This document shows, piece by piece, positions 1-8,074 of a stretch of 36,795 nt of DNA. Each line of letters begins with the position of its first letter. Within the stretch, counting starts at the first letter, position 1. The notes under the pieces were generated by a model. The model saw only the letters and a program-made list of their open reading frames with translations, was not told the origin of the DNA and did not search any database. This stretch comes from an uncultured Prevotella sp. GTDB lineage: Bacteria > Bacteroidota > Bacteroidia > Bacteroidales > Bacteroidaceae. The DNA lies in the NCBI GenBank assembly GCA_934204655.1, contig CAKPZJ010000029.1, forward strand, positions 1 to 36,795. The letters run 5' to 3'. Made by a program: the position numbers and the translations under genes.

Positions 1-2
1 TG

Positions 3-1142
3 TTCAAGGGATTGCAAAAACCGCTTGAATTCATGGGATTCCAAGGACGCTATATCTATTGGGCGGCAGGTACGGCTGCCGTACACTTGGCCTTGATTGG
101 CTGTGGCGTGAAGGCCGGTGATGAAGTTTTGGTGCAGAGTTTCACATTTTGTGCTTCGAGCCACCCTATTACTTATCTTGGTGCAGAGCCGGTATTTGTA
201 GGTTCTGAAAGGGAGACGTGGAATATGGATCCTGCTCTCTTAGAGAAAGCGATTATTGACCGCAAAGAAAAGACAGGCAAATATCCTAAGGCTATTGTGC
301 CAGTGGCACTTTACGGTATGCCTTACCGCATAGACGAGATTATGGCGATTGCTGACAAGTATGGTATTCCTGTGGTTGAAGATGCCGCAGAGGGTATGGG
401 GTCACGCTTCAATGGACAGGTGCTTGGTACGTTCGGCAAGTATGGAGTGCTGTCGTTTAACGAAAACAAGATGATAACAACTTCAGGCGGTGGCGCGTTG
501 ATATGCCGTAATGGGGAGGATGCCAATAGCATCATGTGGTATGCTACACAGGCACGCGATGCTTATCCTTACTATCAACATACTGCCATTGGCTATAATT
601 ATCGTATGTCGAATGTATGCGCAGGTATCGGTCGCGGACAGATGACGGTACTTAATGACCACATTGCCCATCACAAGCACGTTCAGGCACTTTATGAAGA
701 ACTGCTGAAAGATGTACGGGGTGTGCATATCCACAAGCAGCCTACTGACAAACGCCATGATGCAAACTTCTGGCTTTGCGCCGCGACACTCGATGCTGAC
801 GTGAAGATACAAGGTCAGGAGAATGCTTATAAGGATGTGATAAAGACAGCTGTTGGCGGTGCGGCTGGCGTTATTCATGCTGTAGACTCTGCTGTGACGG
901 ATTGCCAACCCAACGAAAACGTGGAGGCGTTGCGTGTGTTCATGTTAGCAAAGAAAATAGAATGTCGTCCTGTTTGGAAACCTATGCACAAACAGCCTGT
1001 ATATACCGACGCACCTGTATACACGAATGGAATTGAAGAAGATTTGTTCAAAGTTGGTTTCTGCTTACCTGCAGGTCCTTATGTAACAGACGATGATGTT
1101 CGCTATATTGTGGAGAGTATCAAGGAAGCTATTGTAAAATAA
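3..1142 (+). CDS. DegT/DnrJ/EryC1/StrS-family PLP-dependent sugar aminotransferase, 5'-truncated by the window edge
   Basis: Members of this family transfer an amino group from glutamate to a keto-sugar nucleotide in the cytoplasm, making amino sugars for surface glycans. The reading frame is open to the left edge. The TTG at base 12 is probably not the true start, because the protein begins just before the cofactor-binding AGTAAVHLAL motif and lacks the roughly 50 N-terminal residues usual for the family. The SFNENKMITTSGGG motif holds the PLP lysine (about residue 153 counted from base 12), and VVEDAAEGMGS supplies the PLP-contacting aspartate. The C-terminal part, with RPVWKPMHKQP and GFCLPAGP, is complete. 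The gene looks less GC-rich than most genes downstream, so it may be the end of another polysaccharide cluster lying to the left. The exact sugar substrate cannot be told. Confidence 0.9.
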   Translation, partial: FKGLQKPLEFMGFQGRYIYWAAGTAAVHLALIGCGVKAGDEVLVQSFTFCASSHPITYLGAEPVFVGSERETWNMDPALLEKAIIDRKEKTGKYPKAIVPVALYGMPYRIDEIMAIADKYGIPVVEDAAEGMGSRFNGQVLGTFGKYGVLSFNENKMITTSGGGALICRNGEDANSIMWYATQARDAYPYYQHTAIGYNYRMSNVCAGIGRGQMTVLNDHIAHHKHVQALYEELLKDVRGVHIHKQPTDKRHDANFWLCAATLDADVKIQGQENAYKDVIKTAVGGAAGVIHAVDSAVTDCQPNENVEALRVFMLAKKIECRPVWKPMHKQPVYTDAPVYTNGIEEDLFKVGFCLPAGPYVTDDDVRYIVESIKEAIVK

Positions 1143-1212
1143 GCAAATTTGGGAAAGGGCGATTAGTGGATGTTATGTGTGTGACATAAATTCATTACTC
1201 GCCCTATATTGT

Positions 1213-1242
1213 AACCCCAAATCGGTTATTAGGATTTGGGTT
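1213..1242 (+). terminator. Stem-loop after the aminotransferase gene
   Basis: CCCAAATC at 1216-1223 pairs perfectly with GATTTGGG at 1233-1240 around a nine-base loop, followed by a short T run. A looser structure precedes it: AGGGCGA near 1157 and TCGCCCT near 1199 enclose TTATGT/ACATAA. Together they probably end transcription of the aminotransferase gene. Confidence 0.4.
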
Positions 1243-1290
1243 TATAGTGGTCGAAAACTTTTAGCGGACAGCGATAATACAGAAAGAACA

Positions 1291-1322
1291 AGCCCGACTC
1301 TAACCATCATCAGAGTCGGGCT
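1291..1322. terminator. Strong stem-loop between convergent genes, likely terminator of the endonuclease transcript
   Basis: AGCCCGACTCT at 1291-1301 is perfectly complementary to AGAGTCGGGCT at 1312-1322, with a 10-base loop. Read on the minus strand it is followed by a T-rich stretch, which suits termination of the endonuclease transcript ending at 1373. It could also stop leftover transcription from the aminotransferase side. Confidence 0.65.
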
Positions 1323-1372
1323 TGCTGTTGTCAGCCCTGGGGTGGAGGGGGCTGAGGGTGTTGGGCGGGATG

Positions 1373-2956
1373 CTACTGCGCTACTATCTTTCGACCATTG
1401 AGTATGTACACGCCCTTGGGCAGACCGTCCAAGGCCGTCGCGGCATCTACCTGATGGCGCACCATGACACCCGTCAGCGAGTACACGCTCACCTTGGTGA
1501 CTGCGGCTGTTGTGGGGGTGTCGATGCCGTCGGTCACCGCCCTGCGGTAGAGCAAAACGGGTTGCTGGCTACCTGTGTAGCAGGCAAAGCGCGGGTTGCT
1601 GGCATTGAACTGTATCTCGCGGGTCGTAAAGCTCTTATTATATATATGTGTAGTTCCACCCGATACGGTTATGGCCCACTGGGCCTGGGCCGAGGTGGAC
1701 TGGGCGGTAGTATATAGCTTGTTCTCGTTGCCCGTCAGCGTCAGATAGGCCTTCTCGGTGCCGTCATACAGCGTATAGGCGCCAGCCGTGCCGCCCAGTA
1801 GCAGCTGGTGGGGCTTGTTCTTTGTATCTACGTCTGTCGTTATCCGTCCATCGTCCCCTATGGTCACCGTAGCGCTCGTGTAGTAGTTCTTGCCCCCAGT
1901 CAAATCAGACAGCGCGCAGGCATCAACCTTAGCGTTGCCACCAAAGATCATGAGATAGTAGTTGCCCGGGGCCACGTCAGACTGAGCAGTCACCTTGACA
2001 AAGGTAACGCCACCAGCCGGATCGGGGTCTGGATTGGGGTCTGGGTCTGGATTGGGATCCGGGTCAGGGTCTGGATTCGGATCGGGGTCAGGACTGGCAC
2101 TGTCATAGTGGTCGTAGCTGAAGGCCACGTCCTGTTTGTCGCCCCATACGTACTGCTCCAGTCCAGGGTAGTCTACATAGGGATTGCGGTTGTGCTGACA
2201 GCCGTACACGGCATTGTTGCGGTCTATCTCCTTTTGGCTTACCGGGTCTTCTTTGGCCCACCGCAGCAACATCTTGATGAACCATGCCTTGTAGGCAGGG
2301 TACGCGTTGCCCGCAAACACGGCCGCCTGGTTCCACGAGGCTATCTTGTTCTCGTAGCAAGTGGCCATGTAGAAGTAGATGCGGGCAAAATCACCCTTGT
2401 ACTCATCGTTTGGCTCGAACACTGTACCCGAATAGCCCTCTACCGAGCATGGCCCCAACTTGCTGAAGCCGTTGTTAGAGGTATAGGTGGGGTTCTTGGT
2501 CTCGCCAAAGGGGTAGTTGCTGCGCCGCCCGTTGACATAGCCATCGGTGGGCACCACATGCACGATGTCTGACTTCATGGGCGATGCCTTGCCAAACCAA
2601 CTCTGGGGCACCGAGTGCTCACGGTTGTAGATGTCGCCTTCCTTCTTGTATGAGCCGTTGTTGTCGGTAAAGGAGTAGTTGGTCGTGTTAGAGTACATAT
2701 CCCACACCTTTCCGTCGGCCCGACGGTCGGTCTGCTTGTAACAGGTAAGCAGCCCATCGTAGCTTATGGTCGTGTGCTTGCTGATGATGGTATAGAGCGC
2801 CGTCTTCAGCGCTGCTCCCTTCCGGCCGTTGGCTGCCTGATAGTACGTGCCACTGTTGTTGGGGCCCTGGGCAAAGAGCTGGAGCACCAGCATCAGCAGG
2901 GTCATCACACTGATAGTCTTCTTATTTTTCCACATAGCTGTTCGTATTTTATTCAT
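1373..2956 (-). CDS. Secreted endonuclease I family nuclease with type IX secretion sorting domain
   Basis: Predicted extracellular DNase of the endonuclease I (EndA/NucM) family, 527 aa from ATG 2956. An alternative ATG at 2935 gives an equally good signal peptide ending LQLFA|QG. The frame is open further upstream, but that part lies inside ftsZ and is rejected. The catalytic part carries DGLLTCYKQTD, the hallmark YNREHSVPQSWFG, DIVHVVPTDGYVNGRRSNYPFGE and CQHNRNPYVDYP. A Pro-Asp/Asn-Pro repeat linker (DNA 2021-2094) then leads to a beta-rich domain and a C-terminal segment with VYSLTGVMV and LPKGVYILNGRK, typical of type IX secretion (Por) sorting signals. The export route is therefore Sec, then T9SS to the surface or medium. 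The start overlaps the end of the ftsZ-family gene by 8 bases, so the two are probably co-transcribed. Likely roles are nucleotide scavenging or biofilm DNA turnover, which is inference. Confidence 0.88.
   Translation of the reverse strand: MNKIRTAMWKNKKTISVMTLLMLVLQLFAQGPNNSGTYYQAANGRKGAALKTALYTIISKHTTISYDGLLTCYKQTDRRADGKVWDMYSNTTNYSFTDNNGSYKKEGDIYNREHSVPQSWFGKASPMKSDIVHVVPTDGYVNGRRSNYPFGETKNPTYTSNNGFSKLGPCSVEGYSGTVFEPNDEYKGDFARIYFYMATCYENKIASWNQAAVFAGNAYPAYKAWFIKMLLRWAKEDPVSQKEIDRNNAVYGCQHNRNPYVDYPGLEQYVWGDKQDVAFSYDHYDSASPDPDPNPDPDPDPNPDPDPNPDPDPAGGVTFVKVTAQSDVAPGNYYLMIFGGNAKVDACALSDLTGGKNYYTSATVTIGDDGRITTDVDTKNKPHQLLLGGTAGAYTLYDGTEKAYLTLTGNENKLYTTAQSTSAQAQWAITVSGGTTHIYNKSFTTREIQFNASNPRFACYTGSQQPVLLYRRAVTDGIDTPTTAAVTKVSVYSLTGVMVRHQVDAATALDGLPKGVYILNGRKIVAQ
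2021..2094 (-). repeat. Short tandem repeats coding a Pro-Asp/Pro-Asn linker
   Basis: Imperfect 6-base units of the type GGGTCT/GGATTG encode an alternating PD/PN linker between the nuclease domain and the beta-rich domain of the endonuclease. Such tracts can change length by slippage. Confidence 0.8.
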
Positions 2957-4262
2957 TGTCATCAGATACCAAGAGGGCCAGCCCGGCCTTGATACGTGTG
3001 GCCACCCGCTGGTAGAAGGTCTCTGCCGGATTGACAAACTCATCCTCGGCAGGCTGAATGGTGGCAGTGGCTTTCCCTGTTGTGTCCATGGGGGATGTAG
3101 AGGACGTTTCGGTCTTGTCGGGGTCAGCGGTGCCGGTTGGCGTAGCAGTGTCCGACGTTCCCCCCGTGGTTGGTGGTTGCCCCCAAGAGCGCTTGCGCGG
3201 TTTCTTGCCATATAGCTTGACGATAATGTCGTTCAGGGCCAGGTCATTGGCATCCTGTAGCGTGTCGATGGGTATCGAGTTGTCAAAGCCCGTGGCCACG
3301 ATGGTTATCTTGACGTCCTCGTCTAATGTATCATCGGTCGCCATGCCCCAAATGACATCTATATCGGGCAGCAAGTCGTCCATGAACGCGGCCAGTTCCC
3401 TCGTCTCTTTCACCTTGAGTGGATGGGCGCTGCTGGCGTACATGTTGAACAGTATGCGAGTGGCCTTGCTTATGTCGCTGCCGTAGAGTAGCGGCGAACT
3501 GAGGGCATCCAGTATCGCGTTTTGCAGTCGGTGGTCGCCCGAGGCCCGTCCTATGGACATGATGGCCCCGCCGCCGTCTGTCATGGTGGTCTTGACATCC
3601 TCCAGGTCGGTCTGTATCTTGCCCGGAAGCAGCACTATCTCGGCTATGCCGCGCACGGCCTTGCCTATCACGGCATCGGCCCGCTCCAGGGCTTCGTCTA
3701 CCGATATGTCGGCATCGTTGTACACCTTGCTTATCTGCTCGTTGTTGATAATGATGAGCGAGTCTACATTTTTGCGTATCTCCTCAAGTCCCTTGAGGGC
3801 CTTGTATATCTTTGGCTTACGCTCGAAGTAGAAGGGCAGGGTTACCACGCCCACCGTGAGCAGTCCGCGCTCCTTGGCTATGCTGGCCACTAACGGGGCA
3901 GCCCCTGTGCCTGTGCCGCCACCCAGCGTGGCCACCACAAAGGCCATCTCGGTGTTGTCGCTAAACAGCCGCTGTATGTCCTCGCGGTTCTTCTCGGCCT
4001 CCTCGCGACCACGCGCAGGATTGCCGCCCACACCGTGGCCTTTCTCGCCCAGCATTATTTTGGTGGGAACGGGGTTTACAGACAGGCTCTTGCTGTCCGT
4101 ATTACATACCGCAAAGGTTACGCCCTTCAGCCCCTCCCTATATATGTTGCCCACGGCGTTACATCCGCCGCCGCCCACGCCCACTACCTTGATAATGTTG
4201 CGCGTGGTGTCTTCCACGGGCCCAAAGTCTATTTGGCCCTTAATGATAGTATCTGTATCCAT
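2949..4262 (-). CDS. ftsZ: FtsZ-family GTPase, possibly a second FtsZ
   Basis: Tubulin-like GTPase of 437 aa. The start is set at ATG 4262, where the FtsZ-like N-terminus begins; the frame upstream has no FtsZ similarity. It has the nucleotide loop VGVGGGGCNAV (27-37), NTDSKSL (54-60), the tubulin signature GGGTGTG (114-120) and a T7 loop QTDLEDV (217-223) in which both catalytic aspartates are kept, but the usual preceding Asn is Gln. The C-terminus is a Pro/Thr/Ser-rich spacer ending in an amphipathic stretch (about 407-437), and I do not see the common C-terminal DIPAFLR-type peptide. The neighbours are a secreted nuclease downstream and a ClC operon upstream, not murC-ftsQ-ftsA. It is clearly FtsZ family. 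Whether it is the main division protein or a paralogue cannot be settled from this window. Confidence 0.9.
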   Translation of the reverse strand: MDTDTIIKGQIDFGPVEDTTRNIIKVVGVGGGGCNAVGNIYREGLKGVTFAVCNTDSKSLSVNPVPTKIMLGEKGHGVGGNPARGREEAEKNREDIQRLFSDNTEMAFVVATLGGGTGTGAAPLVASIAKERGLLTVGVVTLPFYFERKPKIYKALKGLEEIRKNVDSLIIINNEQISKVYNDADISVDEALERADAVIGKAVRGIAEIVLLPGKIQTDLEDVKTTMTDGGGAIMSIGRASGDHRLQNAILDALSSPLLYGSDISKATRILFNMYASSAHPLKVKETRELAAFMDDLLPDIDVIWGMATDDTLDEDVKITIVATGFDNSIPIDTLQDANDLALNDIIVKLYGKKPRKRSWGQPPTTGGTSDTATPTGTADPDKTETSSTSPMDTTGKATATIQPAEDEFVNPAETFYQRVATRIKAGLALLVSDDNE

Positions 4263-4318
4263 AGTTATGGTGATGGTGTATGTGATTAGTCTGGCAGCCG
4301 ACAGAACTGCTGTCCATG

Positions 4319-4326
4319 CAAAGGTA
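4319..4326 (-). promoter_or_regulatory. Bacteroidetes -7 box before the ftsZ-family gene
   Basis: On the minus strand this reads TACCTTTG, a match to the Bacteroidetes TAnnTTTG box, about 57 bases before ATG 4262. No clear TTTG lies 19-20 bases upstream, so only the -7 element is supported. Confidence 0.4.
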
Positions 4327-4421
4327 ATAATTAATGTATAGAAAAGCGTATGCCTCGCCAATAATTTTTGTGGCTGCGATAATTTTTGATACCCGGGGTG
4401 ATGGGGTAGTGGCTAAGGGAC

Positions 4422-4640
4422 ATAAAAGTAAAAAGGTTAAAAAGTAAAGAGGTGATTTTGAAAGGTAAAAAAGTAAAAGAGTAAAAATATAAAAAGCGCC
4501 CCCTGCACGCTGGTGATGGTTTCCTGTATACCAACGGCAATCGCAAAAATCGCGGAGACCGACCTTTACGTTTCCCGGAGCCGTCTTTAGCACGCTGGGA
4601 GCCGTCTTTAGAAGTCTAAAGGTTGGTCTTTCGGAAGGCG
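4422..4640. repeat. Interspersed palindromic element, copy 1
   Basis: The element combines an A-rich tract of (A)nGTAAAAGG-like units (4422-4497), a ~55-base spacer and a ~74-base imperfect palindrome (4556-4629). The outer arms are AGACCGACCTTTACGTTTC and GAAGTCTAAAGGTTGGTCT. Inside the palindrome, GGAGCCGTCTTTAG occurs twice exactly, at 4577-4590 and 4598-4611, offset 21. A second copy lies inverted at 18901-19064 with the same part order, arm sequences and offset, and a degenerate copy is at 25792-25876. The element fills most of the 473-base gap between the ftsZ-family and ClC genes. The short minus-strand reading frame through it is taken as a by-product of the repeat. Confidence 0.7.
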
Positions 4641-4734
4641 AAGCCCCCCTCGCCATTTCCTGCAAATACTACAAAGAGATTAGCGGCCATTTAGAGCGTG
4701 CTGGAGACATCCTCCTCCGTCGGGAGAGCCGTCG

Positions 4735-6546
4735 CTATTCAGCTGAGAAGTCTGCCACCATCTTGCGGTACATCAAGTACATACGTGTGCGGTCTATATA
4801 GCCCACCAGATGGTTGCTCATGTCTACCACGGGCAGGTACTGGGCGTTGGTTTTCTCGAACTTGTGCATCGCCTCGTCCATCGGGTCGTTTACACCGATG
4901 GTGGCCGGACACTTGCTCATAAGCTGCTCTACCCTGAAGCGGTTGTATAGCTCGGTGCGGAATATGATGTGGCGGTTGCGGGTCATGTCTACCTCGCCCA
5001 ACAGGGTTCCGGCCTTGTCCAGCACGGGCATAAAACTGGTATGGCTGTCACTGAATGCCCTCACCAGCTTGTTGAGCGGCATATCGGGTGTCACGGCGGT
5101 GTACTCCTTCTCTATCAGACTGCTCAGGGTCATCAGGGTGAGGATGGAGCGGTCTGTGTGATGGGTAAGCAGCTTGCCCTGGCGGGCCAGACGCATGGCG
5201 TAGATGCTGTGAGGTTCAAATATGCTGATAGTGAGCGTAGACACCACGCTCACGATGATGAGCGGCATGAACAACTGGTACCCGCCCGTCAGTTCGGCTA
5301 TCAGGAAGATGCCCGTGAGCGGCGCGTGCATCACCCCGGCCATCACCCCGGCCATGCCTAACAGCGTAAAATTTTTCTCGGGTATATATACGCCCACCTG
5401 ATAGGTGTTCCACAACCGTGAAAAGAAGAAACCGCTGAAGCCGCCGATGAAGAGCGAGGGGGCGAAGGTACCGCCACAACCGCCACCGCCATTGGTGGCC
5501 GACGTGGCGAACACTTTGGTAAGGATAACCAGGCCCACGTACACGATAAGCAAGTTGCCGTGACCGTAGAAGATAGAGTTGTTCATCAGCGTGTCCCAGT
5601 CGGCCGGTGTCTTGCCGTTCAGAAGAATGTTGATGGCGCTGTAGCCCTCGCCGTAGAGCGAGGGAAATAGGAAGATGAGTGGACTAAGCACCAGTCCACC
5701 GACCAGCAGCCTCAGATAAGGCCGCTTGGCCAACTGGGCGAACCCGTTCTCGCAGGCCGTCATGGTTCGCATGAAGTACAGGCTTACCATGCCACAGAAC
5801 AAGCCCAGCAATATGTTGGCCGGAACCTTGTCCAGTCCCCACACGTTGTCCACGTGGAAGGAGAAGAGCGACTCGCCGCCCATGAAGATGTACGAGAAGC
5901 ATGTAGCCGTGACACACGAAATCAGAATGGGCAGCAACGAGGCCATGGACAGGTCTACCATCAGTACCTCCAGCGTAAACACCAGTCCCGCGATGGGGGC
6001 CTTGAATATACCGGCTATGGCCGCGGCGGCCCCGCAGCCCACTAACAGTATCAGGCTCTTCTTCTCTACATGGAACAGCTGTCCCAAGTTGCTGCCTATG
6101 GCCGATCCGGTCAGCACGATGGGTGCCTCGGCTCCCACCGAACCGCCGAAACCAATGGTGATGGCCGACGCGATGACCGAGGACCAGCAGTTGTGCGATT
6201 TGAGGTGACTCTTCTTCGTAGAGATGGCATACAGCACCCGGGTGATACCGTGCGAGATGTTGTCCTTGACTACATATTTAATAAAGAGCGACGTGAGGTA
6301 TATGCCGATAACCGGGAACAGCAGGTAGAGCCAGTTGTAGCTCGTAATGGTAAACCCGGTGGTGAGCAAGAGCAGTATCTGGTGGATAAGGCTATGCAGC
6401 ACAAAGGCGGCGATGGCGGCAAAAAGGCCGATGAAGAACGAGAGGATAAGGGTAGTCTGCCGCTCGGACACATGGAGCCTGCTCCAGGCTACAAAGCGGG
6501 TCATGGCCGAGCGGTCGGCCACTGAGGTGCTGTCTACAGGCTGCAT
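4735..6546 (-). CDS. ClC-family chloride channel/transporter with C-terminal CBS pair
   Basis: Inner-membrane anion channel or transporter, 603 aa. About residues 30-440 form the helical ClC core and about 460-600 carry two CBS regulatory domains. GSVGAEAPIV places the gating glutamate at Glu140. GGGGCGGTFAPSLFIGGFSG is the conserved anion-path motif. The usual GSGIP chloride-binding motif reads SHGIT (98-102). In LVFTLEVL the conserved Glu is residue 193, while the next position, the proton glutamate of H+/Cl- antiporters, is Val194. That pattern is more channel-like than antiporter-like (inference). The start lies three bases after the tsaC stop, so the two genes are one transcription unit. 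A shorter start at residue 15 is possible. Confidence 0.9.
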   Translation of the reverse strand: MQPVDSTSVADRSAMTRFVAWSRLHVSERQTTLILSFFIGLFAAIAAFVLHSLIHQILLLLTTGFTITSYNWLYLLFPVIGIYLTSLFIKYVVKDNISHGITRVLYAISTKKSHLKSHNCWSSVIASAITIGFGGSVGAEAPIVLTGSAIGSNLGQLFHVEKKSLILLVGCGAAAAIAGIFKAPIAGLVFTLEVLMVDLSMASLLPILISCVTATCFSYIFMGGESLFSFHVDNVWGLDKVPANILLGLFCGMVSLYFMRTMTACENGFAQLAKRPYLRLLVGGLVLSPLIFLFPSLYGEGYSAINILLNGKTPADWDTLMNNSIFYGHGNLLIVYVGLVILTKVFATSATNGGGGCGGTFAPSLFIGGFSGFFFSRLWNTYQVGVYIPEKNFTLLGMAGVMAGVMHAPLTGIFLIAELTGGYQLFMPLIIVSVVSTLTISIFEPHSIYAMRLARQGKLLTHHTDRSILTLMTLSSLIEKEYTAVTPDMPLNKLVRAFSDSHTSFMPVLDKAGTLLGEVDMTRNRHIIFRTELYNRFRVEQLMSKCPATIGVNDPMDEAMHKFEKTNAQYLPVVDMSNHLVGYIDRTRMYLMYRKMVADFSAE

Positions 6547-6549
6547 GGG

Positions 6550-7119
6550 CTACTTCCTTATGATGGTTACCTCACCGTTGGCCTTGAGCTTGATGATGCT
6601 CGATGGTGTGTGGGGCTTGTGTTCCTGTCGACGGCTGAAGCATACGTAGTCGACAGCGTTGATAATGTCGTCCGAAATGTCGCAGTAGTTAGCCGCAGCC
6701 GGCTCGCCACTGATGTTGGCGCTGGTACTAACCAACGCCTTCTGGAAGCGGTAGCACAATTCTTTGGAAAAAGGCTCCTGCGTAATGCGCAGGGCTATCG
6801 ACCCATCGTCGGCGATGAGGTTGGGAGCCAGGTTCACGGCTCCGTCCAGTATCACGGTAGTGGGCTTGGTCACCACGTCCAGCAGTTCCCATGCCACGGC
6901 GGGCACGTCGCGCACATAGCGCTGCAGCCGCGCGTCAGAGTCTACCAGACAGATCAGGGCCTTGCTGTCGTCGCGGTGCTTGATGGCATATACACGGCTC
7001 ACGGCCTCGGCGTTTGTGGCGTCGCAGCCTATGCCCCATACGGTGTCAGTGGGATAAAGTATGACGCCGCCCTTTCTGAGCACTTCGACGGCGTTCTTAA
7101 TGTCTTCAGCTTGATTCAT
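6550..7119 (-). CDS. tsaC: Threonylcarbamoyl-AMP synthase (Sua5/YciO/YrdC family, short form)
   Basis: Makes L-threonylcarbamoyl-AMP from threonine, bicarbonate and ATP, the first step of the t6A modification at position 37 of ANN-decoding tRNAs. The 189-aa protein is the single YrdC domain without the Sua5 C-terminal extension. It carries the signatures PTDTVWGIGCDA (about 23-34), KHRDDSKAL (47-55) and VSTSANISGEPA near residue 130. Its own promoter lies at 7201-7232, and it is followed immediately by the ClC gene, a pairing I recall from other Bacteroidetes. Confidence 0.92.
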   Translation of the reverse strand: MNQAEDIKNAVEVLRKGGVILYPTDTVWGIGCDATNAEAVSRVYAIKHRDDSKALICLVDSDARLQRYVRDVPAVAWELLDVVTKPTTVILDGAVNLAPNLIADDGSIALRITQEPFSKELCYRFQKALVSTSANISGEPAAANYCDISDDIINAVDYVCFSRRQEHKPHTPSSIIKLKANGEVTIIRK

Positions 7120-7200
7120 CCTGATTTATTTAGTACGGATAGCCGTGGGGCGACCATTACGGCGGGGGCCATGGCTGCCTGCACGCTGCTATCTGGTGTG

Positions 7201-7232
7201 CAAATATACGCCATCTTGGCTTAAAATCCAAA
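7201..7232 (-). promoter_or_regulatory. Promoter of tsaC-ClC
   Basis: On the minus strand TTTG (7232-7229) is followed by 20 bases and TATATTTG (7208-7201), an exact match to the Bacteroidetes primary sigma consensus. Transcription would start near 7195 and give a leader of about 75 bases before tsaC. Confidence 0.6.
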
Positions 7233-7263
7233 TAAAACTTATGAATTTTTCAGGGCAGTTAAC

Positions 7264-7310
7264 AAAAAAAATCCCACCCACGGCTCCCGGACATGGAGCA
7301 GTGGGTGGGA
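7264..7310 (-). terminator. Rho-independent terminator of the DUF4251 gene
   Basis: TCCCACCCAC (7272-7281) pairs with GTGGGTGGGA (7301-7310), with an inner GCTCC/GGAGC stem. On the minus strand the stem is followed by eight T residues (plus-strand A run 7264-7271). It separates the DUF4251 gene from tsaC. Confidence 0.85.
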
Positions 7311-7349
7311 TAGAGTGCCGGCGGGGCAGTCGGGCCGTGGCTGGCGGCT

Positions 7350-7937
7350 CTAAATGCCCCAGCCCTGGTAGACCGAACTCTTCTTGATGGGCATCAGCGT
7401 GCCCCTCAGCGTGAGCCGGCGCGAGTTGAAGTTGGGTATGATGTCAACAGAGGCCCGGTTGGTTCTCGCGTACATATTTATAAATACCTGGGCCGATATG
7501 CCGATGCCTACCACGTTCATGCGAATGTTGACAGACCCTTTCTTGTCGGTAGTCACCTCCATATTCTGCACCTTGCCTAACAGCGTTACGCCGCCGATAC
7601 CGTTGGGTGTCGGAAAGGGTACATTGAACGCCACCTGAACCACGGCGTCGCCATGGTTGACCGACACGAAGTTGGTGTTAGAGTTGACGTAGGCTATGGA
7701 GCCATCCTTGAACGCCACCTGGTCGGCCTCCAGCGTAAAGGCTGTGTCGGCTATGGCCTGCCGAGCCTCGGCGGCCAGCATACTGTCTATCTGTGCCTGT
7801 ACCGCCTTGCGCTCCTGCTTCAGCATGCGCCTCTGCTCCTTAGTAACTGCCTCTTGTGTGTTGGCAGTCTGTGCCATGGCGCCCGTAGCACCGAGGGCCA
7901 GTATCAGGCCCATCAGTAAGAATATCCGTTTTATCAT
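7350..7937 (-). CDS. DUF4251 family exported protein
   Basis: Protein of 195 aa with a clear Sec signal peptide (MIKRIFLLMGLILALGATGA, cleavage after AMA). A charged helical stretch (about 33-60, with KEQRRMLKQERK) follows, then a beta-rich domain with FVSVNHGDAVVQVAFN, NGIGGVTLLGKV and IGISAQVFINMYARTN that fits the Bacteroidetes DUF4251 family. The molecular function is unknown. It is probably periplasmic or outer-membrane associated, with no lipobox. It sits alone between fmt and tsaC, with its own terminator downstream. I found no convincing promoter box in the 137 bases before it, so it may be read from fmt. Confidence 0.85.
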   Translation of the reverse strand: MIKRIFLLMGLILALGATGAMAQTANTQEAVTKEQRRMLKQERKAVQAQIDSMLAAEARQAIADTAFTLEADQVAFKDGSIAYVNSNTNFVSVNHGDAVVQVAFNVPFPTPNGIGGVTLLGKVQNMEVTTDKKGSVNIRMNVVGIGISAQVFINMYARTNRASVDIIPNFNSRRLTLRGTLMPIKKSSVYQGWGI

Positions 7938-8074
7938 CGTTTTCTAAATATTAACCGTTCGGGTGTGTGTGGTCACTCCTTTGTTCTATGTAGGTAAATG
8001 CAAAGGACATGCCATCATTGCATGCGTATGTGCTAAAAATTTATAATGCCGTGGCCGCGATGGTGGCGGCTGTC

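Noticed and set aside
1808..2572. 254-codon plus-strand frame opposite the endonuclease
   Set aside because: Antisense to a clear gene and rich in Val/Ile/Gly repeats mirroring the PD linker; no family pattern.
2957..3211. N-terminal extension of the endonuclease frame upstream of 2956
   Set aside because: It lies wholly inside the ftsZ-family gene, is rich in Arg/Pro as out-of-frame sequence is, and would bury the signal peptide.
4240..4665. 141-codon minus-strand frame through repeat copy 1
   Set aside because: It is formed by the palindrome and A-rich tract, and its counterpart in copy 2 has a different frame context; repeat-derived, not a gene.
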